Positions 34,298 through 43,364 of a DNA stretch of 64,000 nt are shown here, one piece after another. The position numbers and the translations under genes were made by a program. The first letter of the stretch is position 1, and the number at the start of each line of letters is the position of its first letter. The stretch is taken from assembly GCF_900090225.1 (NCBI RefSeq), contig NZ_FMHY01000002.1, positions 2,418,001 to 2,482,000 of the forward strand, read 5' to 3'. Source of the stretch: Micromonospora eburnea. GTDB lineage: Bacteria; Actinomycetota; Actinomycetes; Mycobacteriales; Micromonosporaceae. Below the pieces are notes generated by a model. That model did not search any database. It was not told where the DNA came from and saw only the letters and a list, made by a program, of their open reading frames with translations.

Positions 34298-34741
34298 TCA
34301 GGCCGGCTTGTCCTCGCTTGCGGAGCGGCGTCGCTCGGCGAGCCCCCACATCAGCAGGAAACACCCGGGGATCCGCGGCGCCCCGGTCGCGGCCCAGCGC
34401 CGGTGGAACTCGCTCGGCGTCTCCCCGACGAGGTCGCGGAAGCGGCGACTGAACGAACCGAGGCTGGTGAATCCGACGGCGTGGCAGACCTCGGTGACGC
34501 TGAGGTTGGTGGCCCGCAACAGGTCCTGCGCCCGCTCGATCCGGCGACGGGACAGGTGGGCGGCGGGGGAGAGACCGTAGGTGACGGTGAAGAGCCGCTG
34601 GAAGTGGTATCTGCTCACCCCCGCGACCGCGGCGACGGTGGCCAGGTCCAGCGGCTCGGCGTAGTGCCGGTCCATGTGGTCCCGGGCGCGGCGCAGGTGA
34701 ACCAGCAGGTCGGCCGGGGCCTGACGGGGCGGGACGCTCAT
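34298..34741 (-). CDS. Short AraC-family regulator
   Basis: 147 residues from ATG 34741. Two helix-turn-helix units of the AraC domain fill most of it: LDLATVAAVAGVSRYHFQRLFTVTYGLSPAAHLSRRRIERAQDLL, then SVTEVCHAVGFTSLGSFSRRFRDLVGETPSEF. It has no ligand domain, so it resembles the short SoxS/MarA-type regulators. It lies 24 bp upstream of the VOC gene on the same strand, so the two probably form an operon. Confidence 0.83.
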   Translation of the reverse strand: MSVPPRQAPADLLVHLRRARDHMDRHYAEPLDLATVAAVAGVSRYHFQRLFTVTYGLSPAAHLSRRRIERAQDLLRATNLSVTEVCHAVGFTSLGSFSRRFRDLVGETPSEFHRRWAATGAPRIPGCFLLMWGLAERRRSASEDKPA

Positions 34742-34796
34742 CAGGTCCAGGATAGGAGGTCGGACGTCGTCGGCGGCGGTCCGCACCTCCCCGCCG

Positions 34797-35792
34797 TCAG
34801 GCGTCGATCTCGATCACGTTGGTGGGCATCCGCCGGGGCACGGGCGGCAGTTCCGCGTCGGGTCCCCAGCCCACCCGGACCACCAGGTACGGCTCGCCCA
34901 CACCGGCCAGCAGGTCGCGCATCATCCGGCGCGGCCAGGCCACTTCGATGGCGTCGCTGATCGGCGCGGTGGCCAGCCCTTCGGCGGTCGCGGTGAGCAG
35001 CAGCGCCGACAGCGCCTCACCGCCCCGCAGCCAGGCTGTGCGGTCGTCCCGAGGGCCGAAGAGGATCACGTACGCCGCGCCCCGGTCGAAGTCGGCGCCG
35101 GGGCTCAGCCCGGCGGCACCGCCGGGTGCGTGGTCGCGTAGCGGCACCCGCCGGGGTGCGGGACGGACGGCCGTGGCAGTGGGCACCCCGTCGCCGCTGT
35201 CGGCCGGTCGGTCGGTCCACCGACGCAGCTCCTCCAGGTACGCCGGGTCGGCCAGCTCGGCGTCGGCCGCGCGGGCGGTGGAGACGGCCAGCATCGGCAT
35301 CTGGTCCGGCCGCACGACGTGCAGTTGGGTGCCCTCGGCCTCGACCGCGGCGCGCAGCAGGGACAGCAGCGCATCGGACACCGGCCGGTCGCTGTACGCG
35401 CGGCGGTCGGTGCGTCGCCGGGGGATGGCGTCCACCAGGCGACCGGCCGTGATGTCCAGCTCGACCGGGCCGGTGGTGCGCAGCCGGGCCAACAGCGCCG
35501 GATCGTCCGCGTCGGGGAGCCGTGCGACGGTCACGCCCCAGCCGACGGCGGCCAGGGACACCCGGGCGTGGTGCAGGGCGGCGCCGCAGCTCAGCGCCAG
35601 CAGCCGGCCGTCCGGGTCGGTGGTGCCGAGTTGCCGTTCGGGGTCGGCCCGCAGTTCGAGGGCGTCCGGGGTGATCCGCCAGCGCCAGGGCTGGGTGTTG
35701 AACACCGAGGGCGCGTGGAGGGACTGCCGGGCCGCCGCCTCGAGCATCCGTACTGTGGGCGCCTGCTCCCTCCCGGTCGATGGCTGGATCAT
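34797..35792 (-). CDS. Acg-type nitroreductase-family protein
   Basis: 331 residues. The Acg family of mycobacteria and relatives is suggested by ARQSLHAPSVFNTQPWRWRI near the N-terminus (the usual HNTQPW is FNTQPW here) and by DRRAYSDRPVSD and GLATAPISDAIEVAWPRRMMRDLL. Acg proteins bind FMN but close their active site and may act in flavin storage or stress. The same strand continues from the PucR gene upstream with a 101-bp gap. Confidence 0.77.
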   Translation of the reverse strand: MIQPSTGREQAPTVRMLEAAARQSLHAPSVFNTQPWRWRITPDALELRADPERQLGTTDPDGRLLALSCGAALHHARVSLAAVGWGVTVARLPDADDPALLARLRTTGPVELDITAGRLVDAIPRRRTDRRAYSDRPVSDALLSLLRAAVEAEGTQLHVVRPDQMPMLAVSTARAADAELADPAYLEELRRWTDRPADSGDGVPTATAVRPAPRRVPLRDHAPGGAAGLSPGADFDRGAAYVILFGPRDDRTAWLRGGEALSALLLTATAEGLATAPISDAIEVAWPRRMMRDLLAGVGEPYLVVRVGWGPDAELPPVPRRMPTNVIEIDA

Positions 35793-35893
35793 GGTGGCGC
35801 CCCCTTGCTACTCGTGCCCCGCCCATCCTCTGCGGGCGCGGACGGCGGGGACAGGGCCGGAGGGCCCGCGACAACCGGGTCTGTGGTCCCGGC

Positions 35894-37120
35894 TCAGACG
35901 GCCTGCGGCGGGGTCGGCGGTACGGCCAGGGCGAGGGTGAGGTCGAGGACGGTGGCCGGGTCGTGCAGCCGGTCGCCGTACAGCTCGCGCAGCTTGCCCA
36001 TCCGGTAGCGGACGGTCTGCGGGTGCACGAACAGGTCGGCCGCCACGTCGTCGCGGCGGCCCTGGTGCAGCAGCCAGGACCGCAGTGTCTCGGCGAGCCG
36101 GTGCGCGGTGGCCGGGGGCAGCGACGCCAGCGGGCGCAGCGCCTGGGCGCGCAGGTCGGCCAGTCCTTCCGGGTCCATGCTGAGCAGCAGCTCGGCGAGG
36201 TGTTGCTCGGTGTCGACCGGGCCGGCGTCCGGCGTGCCGAGGCCGAGCGCCAGCGCCCGGGTGGCGCGCTGGTAGGAGGTGGAGACCCGGTGCCATGGCC
36301 GGGCCGGGCCGAGCACCGCCCGGTGCCCGGACAGCAGCCGGGTGAGCTGCCGGCGCCGGCCGCCGTGCACGTCCGGCACCAGCAGGACGGCCAGCTCCTC
36401 GACCGGGTCCATCCCGGGCAGGTCCTCGCCACTCTCCAGGGTGTGGGTGCTGAGCAGGGCGAGCACCGCGCGCAGGTTCCGGCGGGGCAACAGCACGACG
36501 GTGAGGGTCTGCGGCAGCGGCCAGTCGGCCCGCTCGGCGCTGCGCCGCAGGATCTCCTCCGGCTCCCCGGCGAGCAGTTGCTGGGCGAGGCGTTCCAGGT
36601 TCCGGCGCCGGGCCCGGCCGGCGCTGGCCAGTTCGTCCGCGTGTCCGGCTACGCTGGCCGCCGACAGCTCGTCGATGTACGCGAACATCAGCTCGGCGAA
36701 CTCGGCCACCGTCCCGGCGGCCAGCCCGCTACGTACAGTGGTGGCGGAGACCTCGCGCCACGCCACCCGCGCACCCACCCGGTACGCGGCCAGCAGCGCG
36801 TCCATGCTCCGCCCGGAGCGGGCCTCCCCACTGCCCAGGGCGTACGCGGCCTCCAGGGCGGGGGTCAGCGGGGTGCTCGGGTCGGTCGACTGCGCCCCCT
36901 CGATGAGGTGCAGGAACGTGCCGAGGGCGATGCGGACGGCCTTCTCGATCTTCTCCCGCATGGCGCCCTTCAGCGCGCCGGAGTAGGCGGGCACCTCGGC
37001 GGTGATGGCGCTGACGGTCCGTTCGGCCACCACGGGGAGACGGTCGCGGAGCCGGGAGGCGACCCGTTCGTCCAGTTCGAGATGGCCGGCGTGACGCGTC
37101 GTCCCGGACTCGTCCAGCAT
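35894..37120 (-). CDS. PucR-family regulator
   Basis: 408 residues from ATG 37120, preceded by GGAGAG; a second ATG 18 bp upstream is weaker. The N-terminal two thirds is helical (sensor-like) and the C-terminus has the PucR helix-turn-helix (LRSWLLHQGRRDDVAADLFVHPQTVRYRMGKLRELYG, about 340-380). It is divergent from a ferredoxin reductase and fatty-acid desaturase pair. This triad (PucR, reductase, desaturase) is common in actinobacteria and suggests it controls the desaturase system. Confidence 0.8.
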   Translation of the reverse strand: MLDESGTTRHAGHLELDERVASRLRDRLPVVAERTVSAITAEVPAYSGALKGAMREKIEKAVRIALGTFLHLIEGAQSTDPSTPLTPALEAAYALGSGEARSGRSMDALLAAYRVGARVAWREVSATTVRSGLAAGTVAEFAELMFAYIDELSAASVAGHADELASAGRARRRNLERLAQQLLAGEPEEILRRSAERADWPLPQTLTVVLLPRRNLRAVLALLSTHTLESGEDLPGMDPVEELAVLLVPDVHGGRRRQLTRLLSGHRAVLGPARPWHRVSTSYQRATRALALGLGTPDAGPVDTEQHLAELLLSMDPEGLADLRAQALRPLASLPPATAHRLAETLRSWLLHQGRRDDVAADLFVHPQTVRYRMGKLRELYGDRLHDPATVLDLTLALAVPPTPPQAV

Positions 37121-37144
37121 CTTGTTCTCTCCGCACAAAAACCT

Positions 37145-37170
37145 GTGATTGATTCACCTTTGTCGGACAA
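37145..37170. promoter_or_regulatory. Two short inverted repeats in the PucR/reductase gap
   Basis: GTGA-ttgat-TCAC (37145-37157) and TTGTC-G-GACAA (37160-37170) lie in the 83-bp gap between the divergent starts. They are candidate operators for the PucR protein. Confidence 0.35.
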
Positions 37171-37203
37171 GATGTTATGCGATCGGGTAGCCACCCTGGT
37201 CAC

Positions 37204-38286
37204 ATGACCACAACCGCCCGCCCGAGGGTCTCCTTCCGGCACCGGCTGCTGCGACTGGCCGAGACGGTCACCACCCCGCTGCTGCCGGAGGACTACCTCG
37301 ACCTGGTCGCGCCGCTGCGGGCCGGCGCCGACCTACGTGGCCGGATCGTCGCGGTACGCGCGGAGACCCGGGACGCCGCGACCGTGGTCATCGAGCCGGG
37401 CCGCGGCTGGCGTGGTCACCGGCCCGGACAGTACGTGCGCCTCGGCGTGGACGTCGAGGGGGTACGCCAGTGGCGGGCGTACTCGCTCACCTCGGTGCCG
37501 GGCGGCGCGCAGCGCCGGATCGCCATCACGGTGAAGGCGATCCCGGACGGCAAGGTCAGCAACCACCTCGTCCGCCGGGCCCGGCCCGGCACGATCGTCC
37601 AGCTCGACCAGGCGCAGGGCGACTTCGTGCTGCCCGAGACGACCCCCGAGCGGATCCTCTTCCTCACCGCCGGCAGCGGCATCACCCCGGTCATGGGGAT
37701 GCTCCGTGCCGGCCTGCCCGACCGGGCCGACGTCGTGCTGGTGCACTCGGCGCCCACCGGGGACGACGTCATCTTCGGCGCGGAGCTGCGGGCGCTCGCC
37801 GCGCGCGGTGCGCTGCGGCTGGTCGAGCGGCACACCGACACCGACGGGCTGCTCGGCGTCCACGAACTGGACGACCTCGTGCCCGACCACACGCAGCGGC
37901 AGACCTGGGCGTGCGGGCCAATCGGCCTCCTCGACGCGGTCGAGGCGCACTGGGCCGCCCGGGGCGTCGCCGACCGGCTGCACACCGAACGGTTCCGGCC
38001 CACCGTGATCTCCCCGGGGGACGGCGGCACGGTGACCTTCACCGGTGCCGGCGTGACCGCCGAGGCCGACGGGGCCACCTCGATCCTGGACGTCGGCGAG
38101 AACGCGGGCGTGCTCATGCCGTCGGGCTGCCGGATGGGGATCTGCTTCGGCTGCGTCGTGCCGCTGCGCGAGGGCGCGGTCCGCGACCTGCGCAACGGCG
38201 ACCTCACCACCGCCGTCCCCGGCGACGGCGTACTCATCCAGACCTGCGTGTCGGCGGCCGCCGGTACCTGCGACATCGAACTCTGA
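37204..38286 (+). CDS. Ferredoxin-NADP reductase with C-terminal 2Fe-2S domain
   Basis: 360 residues from ATG 37204. The flavin site RAYSLTSVP (about residues 96-104), the NAD(P)H site FLTAGSGITPVMGML (about 155-170) and a plant-type ferredoxin domain at the end with C-x4-C-x2-C (SGCRMGICFGCVVPL) and the fourth Cys in QTCVSAAAG. It passes electrons from NAD(P)H to the desaturase encoded 15 bp downstream. It resembles mycobacterial Rv3230c. Confidence 0.88.
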   Translation: MTTTARPRVSFRHRLLRLAETVTTPLLPEDYLDLVAPLRAGADLRGRIVAVRAETRDAATVVIEPGRGWRGHRPGQYVRLGVDVEGVRQWRAYSLTSVPGGAQRRIAITVKAIPDGKVSNHLVRRARPGTIVQLDQAQGDFVLPETTPERILFLTAGSGITPVMGMLRAGLPDRADVVLVHSAPTGDDVIFGAELRALAARGALRLVERHTDTDGLLGVHELDDLVPDHTQRQTWACGPIGLLDAVEAHWAARGVADRLHTERFRPTVISPGDGGTVTFTGAGVTAEADGATSILDVGENAGVLMPSGCRMGICFGCVVPLREGAVRDLRNGDLTTAVPGDGVLIQTCVSAAAGTCDIEL

Positions 38287-38301
38287 CAGGAGGCCGCGGA
38301 C

Positions 38302-39444
38302 GTGACCGTGATCCAGAAGAAGGCCGTCAACCCGATCGCCCACCTCACCGCCGAGGACATCGAGATCCTCGGCAAGGAGCTGGACGCCATCCGCGACCGG
38401 GTGATCGCCGACCGGGGCGAGCGGGACGCGCGCTACATCCGGCGGGTGGTCAAGACCCAGCGGACGCTGGAGATGAGCAGCCGAGCCGTGCTGCTCTTCT
38501 CGCTCTTCCCGCCGGCCTGGATCGTCGGCACCGCCGGCCTCGCCGTGGCCAAGATCCTGGAGAACATGGAGATCGGCCACAACGTCCTGCACGGCCAGTG
38601 GGACTGGATGCGCGACCCCAAGATCCACTCCACCACCTGGGAGTGGGACCACGTCTCCCCGGCCGAGCAGTGGAAGCACTCGCACAACGAGCTGCACCAC
38701 CGGTACACCAACGTGCTCGGCAAGGACAACGACCTCGGGTACGGCATCATGCGCGTCGACGAGGACCAGCCGTGGAGCCCGGGCCACCTGGGCCAGCCGT
38801 TCTACAACCTCCTCAACGCCTGCTTCTTCGAGTACGGCATCGCCGCGTACGACCTGGAACTGGGGCAGAACCTGCGCGACGGCGGGTACAAGACCCCCGA
38901 GTTCCGGGCCCGGGCCCGGGCGGTCGGCCGCAAGATCCGCCGCCAGGTGCTCAAGGACTACGTGATCCACCCGCTGCTCTCCGGCCCGTCGTTCCTGACC
39001 ACGTTGGCCGCCACCTTCACCGCGAACCTGATCCGCAACGTGTGGAGCCATTCGGTGATCATGTGCGGGCACTTCCCGAGCGGCGTGGAGACGTTCGAGA
39101 AGACCTCGATCGAGGGCGAGACCAAGGGCGAGTGGTACCTGCGGCAGATGATCGGCTCGGCCAACATCAGCGGCAGCCGGCTGCTGCACATCATGACCGG
39201 CAACCTCTCGTACCAGATCGAGCACCACCTCTTCCCCGACCTGCCGAGCAACCGCTACCAGGAGATCGCCCCGCAGGTCCGGGCGCTCTTCGACCGGTAC
39301 GGGCTGCGGTACACCACGGGACCGCTGCCCAAGCAGGTCGCCTCCGCCTGGTGGAAGGTGATCCGGCTGTCGCTGCCCAACCGGAAGGGCAAGGCACCGA
39401 AGGCGGTGGCCCCGGCGTCGCTGGTCAGCTCGGCCGGCGCCTGA
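38302..39444 (+). CDS. Membrane fatty-acid desaturase
   Basis: 380 residues from GTG with AGGAGGC upstream. Three His boxes of the diiron desaturases are complete: GHNVLHG (about residue 92), HSHNELHHRY (about 127) and QIEHHLFPDLP (about 303). Hydrophobic segments lie at about 55-80 and 220-245. It resembles the mycobacterial DesA3 group acting on acyl-CoA at carbon 9. It probably adjusts membrane fluidity. The 3' end overlaps the convergent glycosyltransferase gene by 20 bp. Confidence 0.88.
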   Translation: MTVIQKKAVNPIAHLTAEDIEILGKELDAIRDRVIADRGERDARYIRRVVKTQRTLEMSSRAVLLFSLFPPAWIVGTAGLAVAKILENMEIGHNVLHGQWDWMRDPKIHSTTWEWDHVSPAEQWKHSHNELHHRYTNVLGKDNDLGYGIMRVDEDQPWSPGHLGQPFYNLLNACFFEYGIAAYDLELGQNLRDGGYKTPEFRARARAVGRKIRRQVLKDYVIHPLLSGPSFLTTLAATFTANLIRNVWSHSVIMCGHFPSGVETFEKTSIEGETKGEWYLRQMIGSANISGSRLLHIMTGNLSYQIEHHLFPDLPSNRYQEIAPQVRALFDRYGLRYTTGPLPKQVASAWWKVIRLSLPNRKGKAPKAVAPASLVSSAGA

Positions 39445-40609
39445 CCGCCGCCGGGTCCACCGGACGCCCCGGGCCCCGGCCACCGGTCGTCGACGCCGCC
39501 CCGGCGAGCACCGCGTCGTACAACTCCTCCAGCCGCCCGGTCTGCCGGTGCAGGTCGAAGTGCGCCTCGACGTGCTCCCGGGCGGCCGCGCCGAGTCGGG
39601 CCCGCAGCGCCTCGTCGCCGAGCAGCGCGTCGAGGTGCTCGGCGAGCGCGGCCCGGTCGCGTTCGGCGCCGAGCAGGCCGGTCTCGCCGTGCCGTACCGC
39701 CTCGGGGATGCCGCTGTGATAGGTCGCGACGGCCGGTAGCCCGGCCGCGCCGGCCTCCAGGATGGTGGTGGGCAGCCCCTCGCAGTCGCCGTCGGGGGCG
39801 GTCCGCGACGGCGCCGCCAGGATCCGCGATGCGGCCAGGTGGCGCCGGACCGCCTCCGGGCTCTGCGCGCCCAGGAACGTGGCGTCCAGGTCGAGTTCGG
39901 CGGCCCGCTGCCGGGCCGCGGCCTCAAGCGGTCCGTCGCCCACGAAGAGCAGCCGCGGCCGGCGGGCGGCGGGCAGCATCCCCGCCGCCTCCACCAGGTC
40001 GTCGACGCCCTTCTTGGCCACGAACCGGCCCACAAAGATCACGTCCCACTGCTTCGGCGTCTCCCGGACGGGGGGCGGGATCGGCACGCCGGTGTGGTGC
40101 ACCCGCACCTTGGCCGGGTCGGCGCCGAGCGCGACCGCCCGGTCGCGGATGAACTCCGACACCGCGATGATCAGGGCCGCCCGGTCGAACGCCTGCCGCA
40201 GGTGCCGCCGGGCGCGGGCCCCCCGCGCCCCGGGCCGCGCCGGTTGCCGGGTGACGTCCTGCCCGTGCAGGGTCACCACCAGAGGTACGCCGAGCCGCCG
40301 CGCGCTGCCGCTGACCAGCCAGCCGTCGCCGCCGAAGTGGGCGTGCACCAGATCCGGCCGCAGCCCGGCCAGCGCGGCGTCCAGCCGGGCCGACCGGCCG
40401 GTGAGCTTGAGCCCCAGCAACTCGACCCGGCCACGTGGATCGTCGGCGAAGGCGACGACGTCGCTGTTCCGGGCCACCGGGGAGGCCACCCTGACCGCAC
40501 CCAGGTAGTGGGGCCGCCACCGGGTCAGCGCGTCACCCTGGCCGCGGACGAAGGTCTCCGACCCGGGCAGCAGGTGACTGCGCCAGATCACCGCCCTGCT
40601 TCCGGACAT
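39425..40609 (-). CDS. GT4-family glycosyltransferase
   Basis: 394 residues from ATG 40609; longer frames run into the upstream gene. It has the GT-B pattern: SHLLPGSETFVRGQ near the start, DLVHAHFGGDGWLV in the first domain, KVRVHHTGVPIPPP and VIFVGRFVAKKGVDDLVEA at the domain junction, and EAGAAGLPAVATYHSGIPEAVRHGETG as the donor-binding motif. It probably adds a sugar to a cell-surface polymer. It lies 10 bp after the GT2 gene in a two-gene operon. Confidence 0.85.
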   Translation of the reverse strand: MSGSRAVIWRSHLLPGSETFVRGQGDALTRWRPHYLGAVRVASPVARNSDVVAFADDPRGRVELLGLKLTGRSARLDAALAGLRPDLVHAHFGGDGWLVSGSARRLGVPLVVTLHGQDVTRQPARPGARGARARRHLRQAFDRAALIIAVSEFIRDRAVALGADPAKVRVHHTGVPIPPPVRETPKQWDVIFVGRFVAKKGVDDLVEAAGMLPAARRPRLLFVGDGPLEAAARQRAAELDLDATFLGAQSPEAVRRHLAASRILAAPSRTAPDGDCEGLPTTILEAGAAGLPAVATYHSGIPEAVRHGETGLLGAERDRAALAEHLDALLGDEALRARLGAAAREHVEAHFDLHRQTGRLEELYDAVLAGAASTTGGRGPGRPVDPAAVRRRPS

Positions 40610-40619
40610 GGCCGCGACC

Positions 40620-41684
40620 CTACTGCCGGCCGCCGCCGGCCACCGGGTCCGGCTCCCCGACCACGGACGGCAGCGACTCGGCGTGGGCGGCCCGCGGACC
40701 GCTCGGCACGGTGTCGGCGCGGCGTGCGTCCGGCGCCGGTGGCCGCCCGCCACGACGGCGGTTGAGCAGCCGATCGCGCAGCCGGTGCCGCAGGTCCGGC
40801 GGGATCAGCCAGATCTGCAGGTAGGTCACGTAGTCGAGGAAGCTCGGCCGGCCGTGCCGGCGGGCCTCGGCGAGCAGCATCCGGAACACCCGCGAGCTGC
40901 GCGTGGGGGCCGCCATCGAGCCGATCACACTCATCGCCAGCGCCGCGTACGCCCGGGGGGTGAGCAGCGGGCGGATGGCCCGCAGCCACTCGAACTGCGC
41001 CTCCCAGGGCGACTCCAGGCTGATCCGCGGTCGGTCCTCGTCCTGGTGCCAGACGACCAGCGGCTCGGCCGTCATCACCAGCTCGACGTCGGGATGGCTG
41101 ACCGCACGCAGCGTCCAGTCCAGCTCCTGCTGGCGGCGCAGGCCGACGGTGAACGGCACCCGACGCAGCAGCTCGGTGGGCGCCATGATGGTCGAGGTCT
41201 GGATGAAGCCGTCGCCGTGGAACAGCCCCCGACGCACGGTCAGGTACTCGCTGACCGGCTCACCCGGCTCGGGCAGCCGGCGCGGCAGCACGAACTCGGC
41301 TCGGGGCGTGCGGTTGATCAGCCGGCTGGCCACGATCGGCAGCGGCGCCCGAGCCGTACGGGCCGCCGCCAACTGCGCCGCGAGCTTCTCGGGCAGCCAC
41401 TCGTCGTCGTCGTCGAGGAAGGCGATCCACGGCGCCCGGGCCTCGCCCACGCCGACGTTGCGGGCGTTCGGCGCGCCACCGCGTTCGGGCAGCGGCACGA
41501 CCCTCAGCCGGTCGTCCCGCAGCGTGGCCAGCACCGCCCGGGTCGCCTCGTCCCCGCCGTCGATCACGACGACGACCTCGATGGTGTCGATGGTCTGGGC
41601 CAGCGCGCTGCGCACGGCGCGGACCACCAGGTCCGGGCGGTCGCAGGTGGGAATGACCACGCTGACGTCAGGTGTACGGGTCAT
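40620..41684 (-). CDS. GT2-family glycosyltransferase
   Basis: 354 residues from ATG 41684. DVSVVIPTCDRPDLVVRAVRSAL is the classic GT-A start and FLDDDDEWLPEKL is the DxD-type metal/nucleotide-sugar site. A middle acceptor region and a C-terminal helical tail follow. It is soluble, with no clear membrane span, and likely works at the inner membrane face on a lipid-linked or cell-wall glycan with the GT4 enzyme encoded downstream. Confidence 0.85.
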   Translation of the reverse strand: MTRTPDVSVVIPTCDRPDLVVRAVRSALAQTIDTIEVVVVIDGGDEATRAVLATLRDDRLRVVPLPERGGAPNARNVGVGEARAPWIAFLDDDDEWLPEKLAAQLAAARTARAPLPIVASRLINRTPRAEFVLPRRLPEPGEPVSEYLTVRRGLFHGDGFIQTSTIMAPTELLRRVPFTVGLRRQQELDWTLRAVSHPDVELVMTAEPLVVWHQDEDRPRISLESPWEAQFEWLRAIRPLLTPRAYAALAMSVIGSMAAPTRSSRVFRMLLAEARRHGRPSFLDYVTYLQIWLIPPDLRHRLRDRLLNRRRGGRPPAPDARRADTVPSGPRAAHAESLPSVVGEPDPVAGGGRQ

Positions 41685-41927
41685 GAAAACCAGCTCACTA
41701 ACACGTGATTTCGAGGTGTATTCGCCGTCGTGAAACCGATGGATGGCGGGTGCCGTCCGGACCGGCTCAGTTTTCAGAGGTCCTGCGAACGCTAATCGGC
41801 GCAACGTGTGCAACGGGTTAATAGCGGGTGCCAGTTGTATGCCGAACAGAGCGATTGCTGATGTCCTGGCAGGTAGAAGCCGGTCCAACGTCGGTTCCAG
41901 GACAATTTCGACAGCGGCCCGGCCGCC

Positions 41928-41955
41928 TTGCCGCCGCGATAATCTGCCGTACACT
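41928..41955 (+). promoter_or_regulatory. Putative sigma-70-type promoter of the GT operon
   Basis: TTGCCG (41928-41933), a 16-bp spacer and TACACT (41950-41955), 42 bp before the ATG of the rightward glycosyltransferase operon. The whole divergent gap (41685-41996, 312 bp) is AT-richer than its surroundings; I found no gene in it. Confidence 0.45.
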
Positions 41956-41996
41956 CGCCCGGGCACCGCCCGGACGAAGAATGGGAGAGATCCTTC

Positions 41997-43364
41997 ATGC
42001 AGTTCGATGCCGCGTCGCGGCACGGCCGCCGGGGCCGGGTGGTCATGCTCGTCGACAACGGGGTGGAGGGCGACTCCCGGGTGCAGAAGGCCGCCCGTTC
42101 GGCGGCCGACGCGGGCTGGGACGTGACCCTGCTCGGGTGCGCCCGGGTCGACAGCGAGCGCGACTGGCGGCTCGGCGGGGCCCACGTCCGGGTGCTGCCG
42201 TTGGGCGCGCCCAACGGCCGCCCGGCCGGGCCGCGCGAGCGGCTGGTCAGCCGGGGCGGGCTGCCCCTGCGCGCCGCCCGGCTGGCCCGCCGGCCGGTCG
42301 AGCACGCCCAGGTCGCCTTCTGGCGCGGGCTGCGGGGCGACCGGGCCTGGCGGCGGCTGGAGCCCGGCCTCTGGGGCTACGAGCGGCTCTTCGGCCCGGT
42401 CATCGACGAACTGCGGCCCGACCTCATCCACGCGCACGACTTCCGGATGCTCGGCGTGGCCGCCCGCGCCAAGCTGCGCGCCCAATCCGCCGGCCGGCCG
42501 ACCCGACTGGTCTGGGACGCACACGAGTGGCTGCCCGGCGCCAAGCCCCGACGGGACAACGCGCGCTGGCTGCCCGCCCACCTCGGCTACGTGCGGGAGT
42601 ACGTCGGACACGCGGACGCGGTGGTCACCGTCTCCGACTCGCTCGCCGAGCTGTTGCAGCGCGACCACCAACTGGCCGAGCGCCCGGCCGTGCTGCTCAA
42701 CGCGCCGGTGGCCGCCGACGAGCCGGCCGGCGACGCCGAGCCCGTCCCCGACCTGCGGCGGCTCTGCGGTGTCGACCGGGACACCCCGCTGCTGGTCTAC
42801 AGCGGCGCGATGGCGGCGCAGCGCGGCCTGGACACCGTGGTCGAGGCGCTGCCCGGGCTGCCCGGCGTGCACCTGGCGATGGTGGTGGGCGACCCGGCCG
42901 CCCGGTACGTGCGACAGGTGCTGGCCCGGGCCGACCGGCTCGGCGTGCCCGACCGGGTGCACGTGGCGCCGTACGTGCCGCACCGGCAGTTGGTGGCGTT
43001 CCTGAGCGCCGCCGACGTGGGGCTCATCCCCCTGCACCACTGGCCGAACCACGAGATCGCGCTGATCACCAAGTTCTTCGAGTACTCGCACGCCCGGCTG
43101 CCGATCGTGGTCAGCGACGTGCGGACCATGGCGCAGACCGTCCGGGCCACCGGCCAGGGCGAGGTGTTCCGGGCCCGGGACGTGGCCGACCTGGTGCGTG
43201 CCGTCCGGGCGGTGCTCGCCGCACCGGACCGCTACCGGGCCGCGTACGAGGGGCCGCAGTCGCCGCTGCCCGGCTGGACCTGGGAGGCACAGGCCGAGCG
43301 GCTGGAGGCGCTCTACCAGCGGTTGCTGGCCGACGACCCGACGAGCACGGAGGCGCTCACCTGA
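41997..43364 (+). CDS. GT4-family glycosyltransferase
   Basis: 455 residues from ATG with GGGAGAG upstream. It opens with VVMLVDNGVEGDSRVQKAARSAADAGWDVTLLG, the N-terminal GT-B core found in GT4 enzymes, and has LVYSGAMAAQRGLDTVVEAL at the second domain. The donor site reads HWPNHEIALITKFFEYSHARLPIVVSDVR, with the family EX7E-like segment. It is coupled to the next gene by a TGATG overlap. Confidence 0.83.
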   Translation: MQFDAASRHGRRGRVVMLVDNGVEGDSRVQKAARSAADAGWDVTLLGCARVDSERDWRLGGAHVRVLPLGAPNGRPAGPRERLVSRGGLPLRAARLARRPVEHAQVAFWRGLRGDRAWRRLEPGLWGYERLFGPVIDELRPDLIHAHDFRMLGVAARAKLRAQSAGRPTRLVWDAHEWLPGAKPRRDNARWLPAHLGYVREYVGHADAVVTVSDSLAELLQRDHQLAERPAVLLNAPVAADEPAGDAEPVPDLRRLCGVDRDTPLLVYSGAMAAQRGLDTVVEALPGLPGVHLAMVVGDPAARYVRQVLARADRLGVPDRVHVAPYVPHRQLVAFLSAADVGLIPLHHWPNHEIALITKFFEYSHARLPIVVSDVRTMAQTVRATGQGEVFRARDVADLVRAVRAVLAAPDRYRAAYEGPQSPLPGWTWEAQAERLEALYQRLLADDPTSTEALT

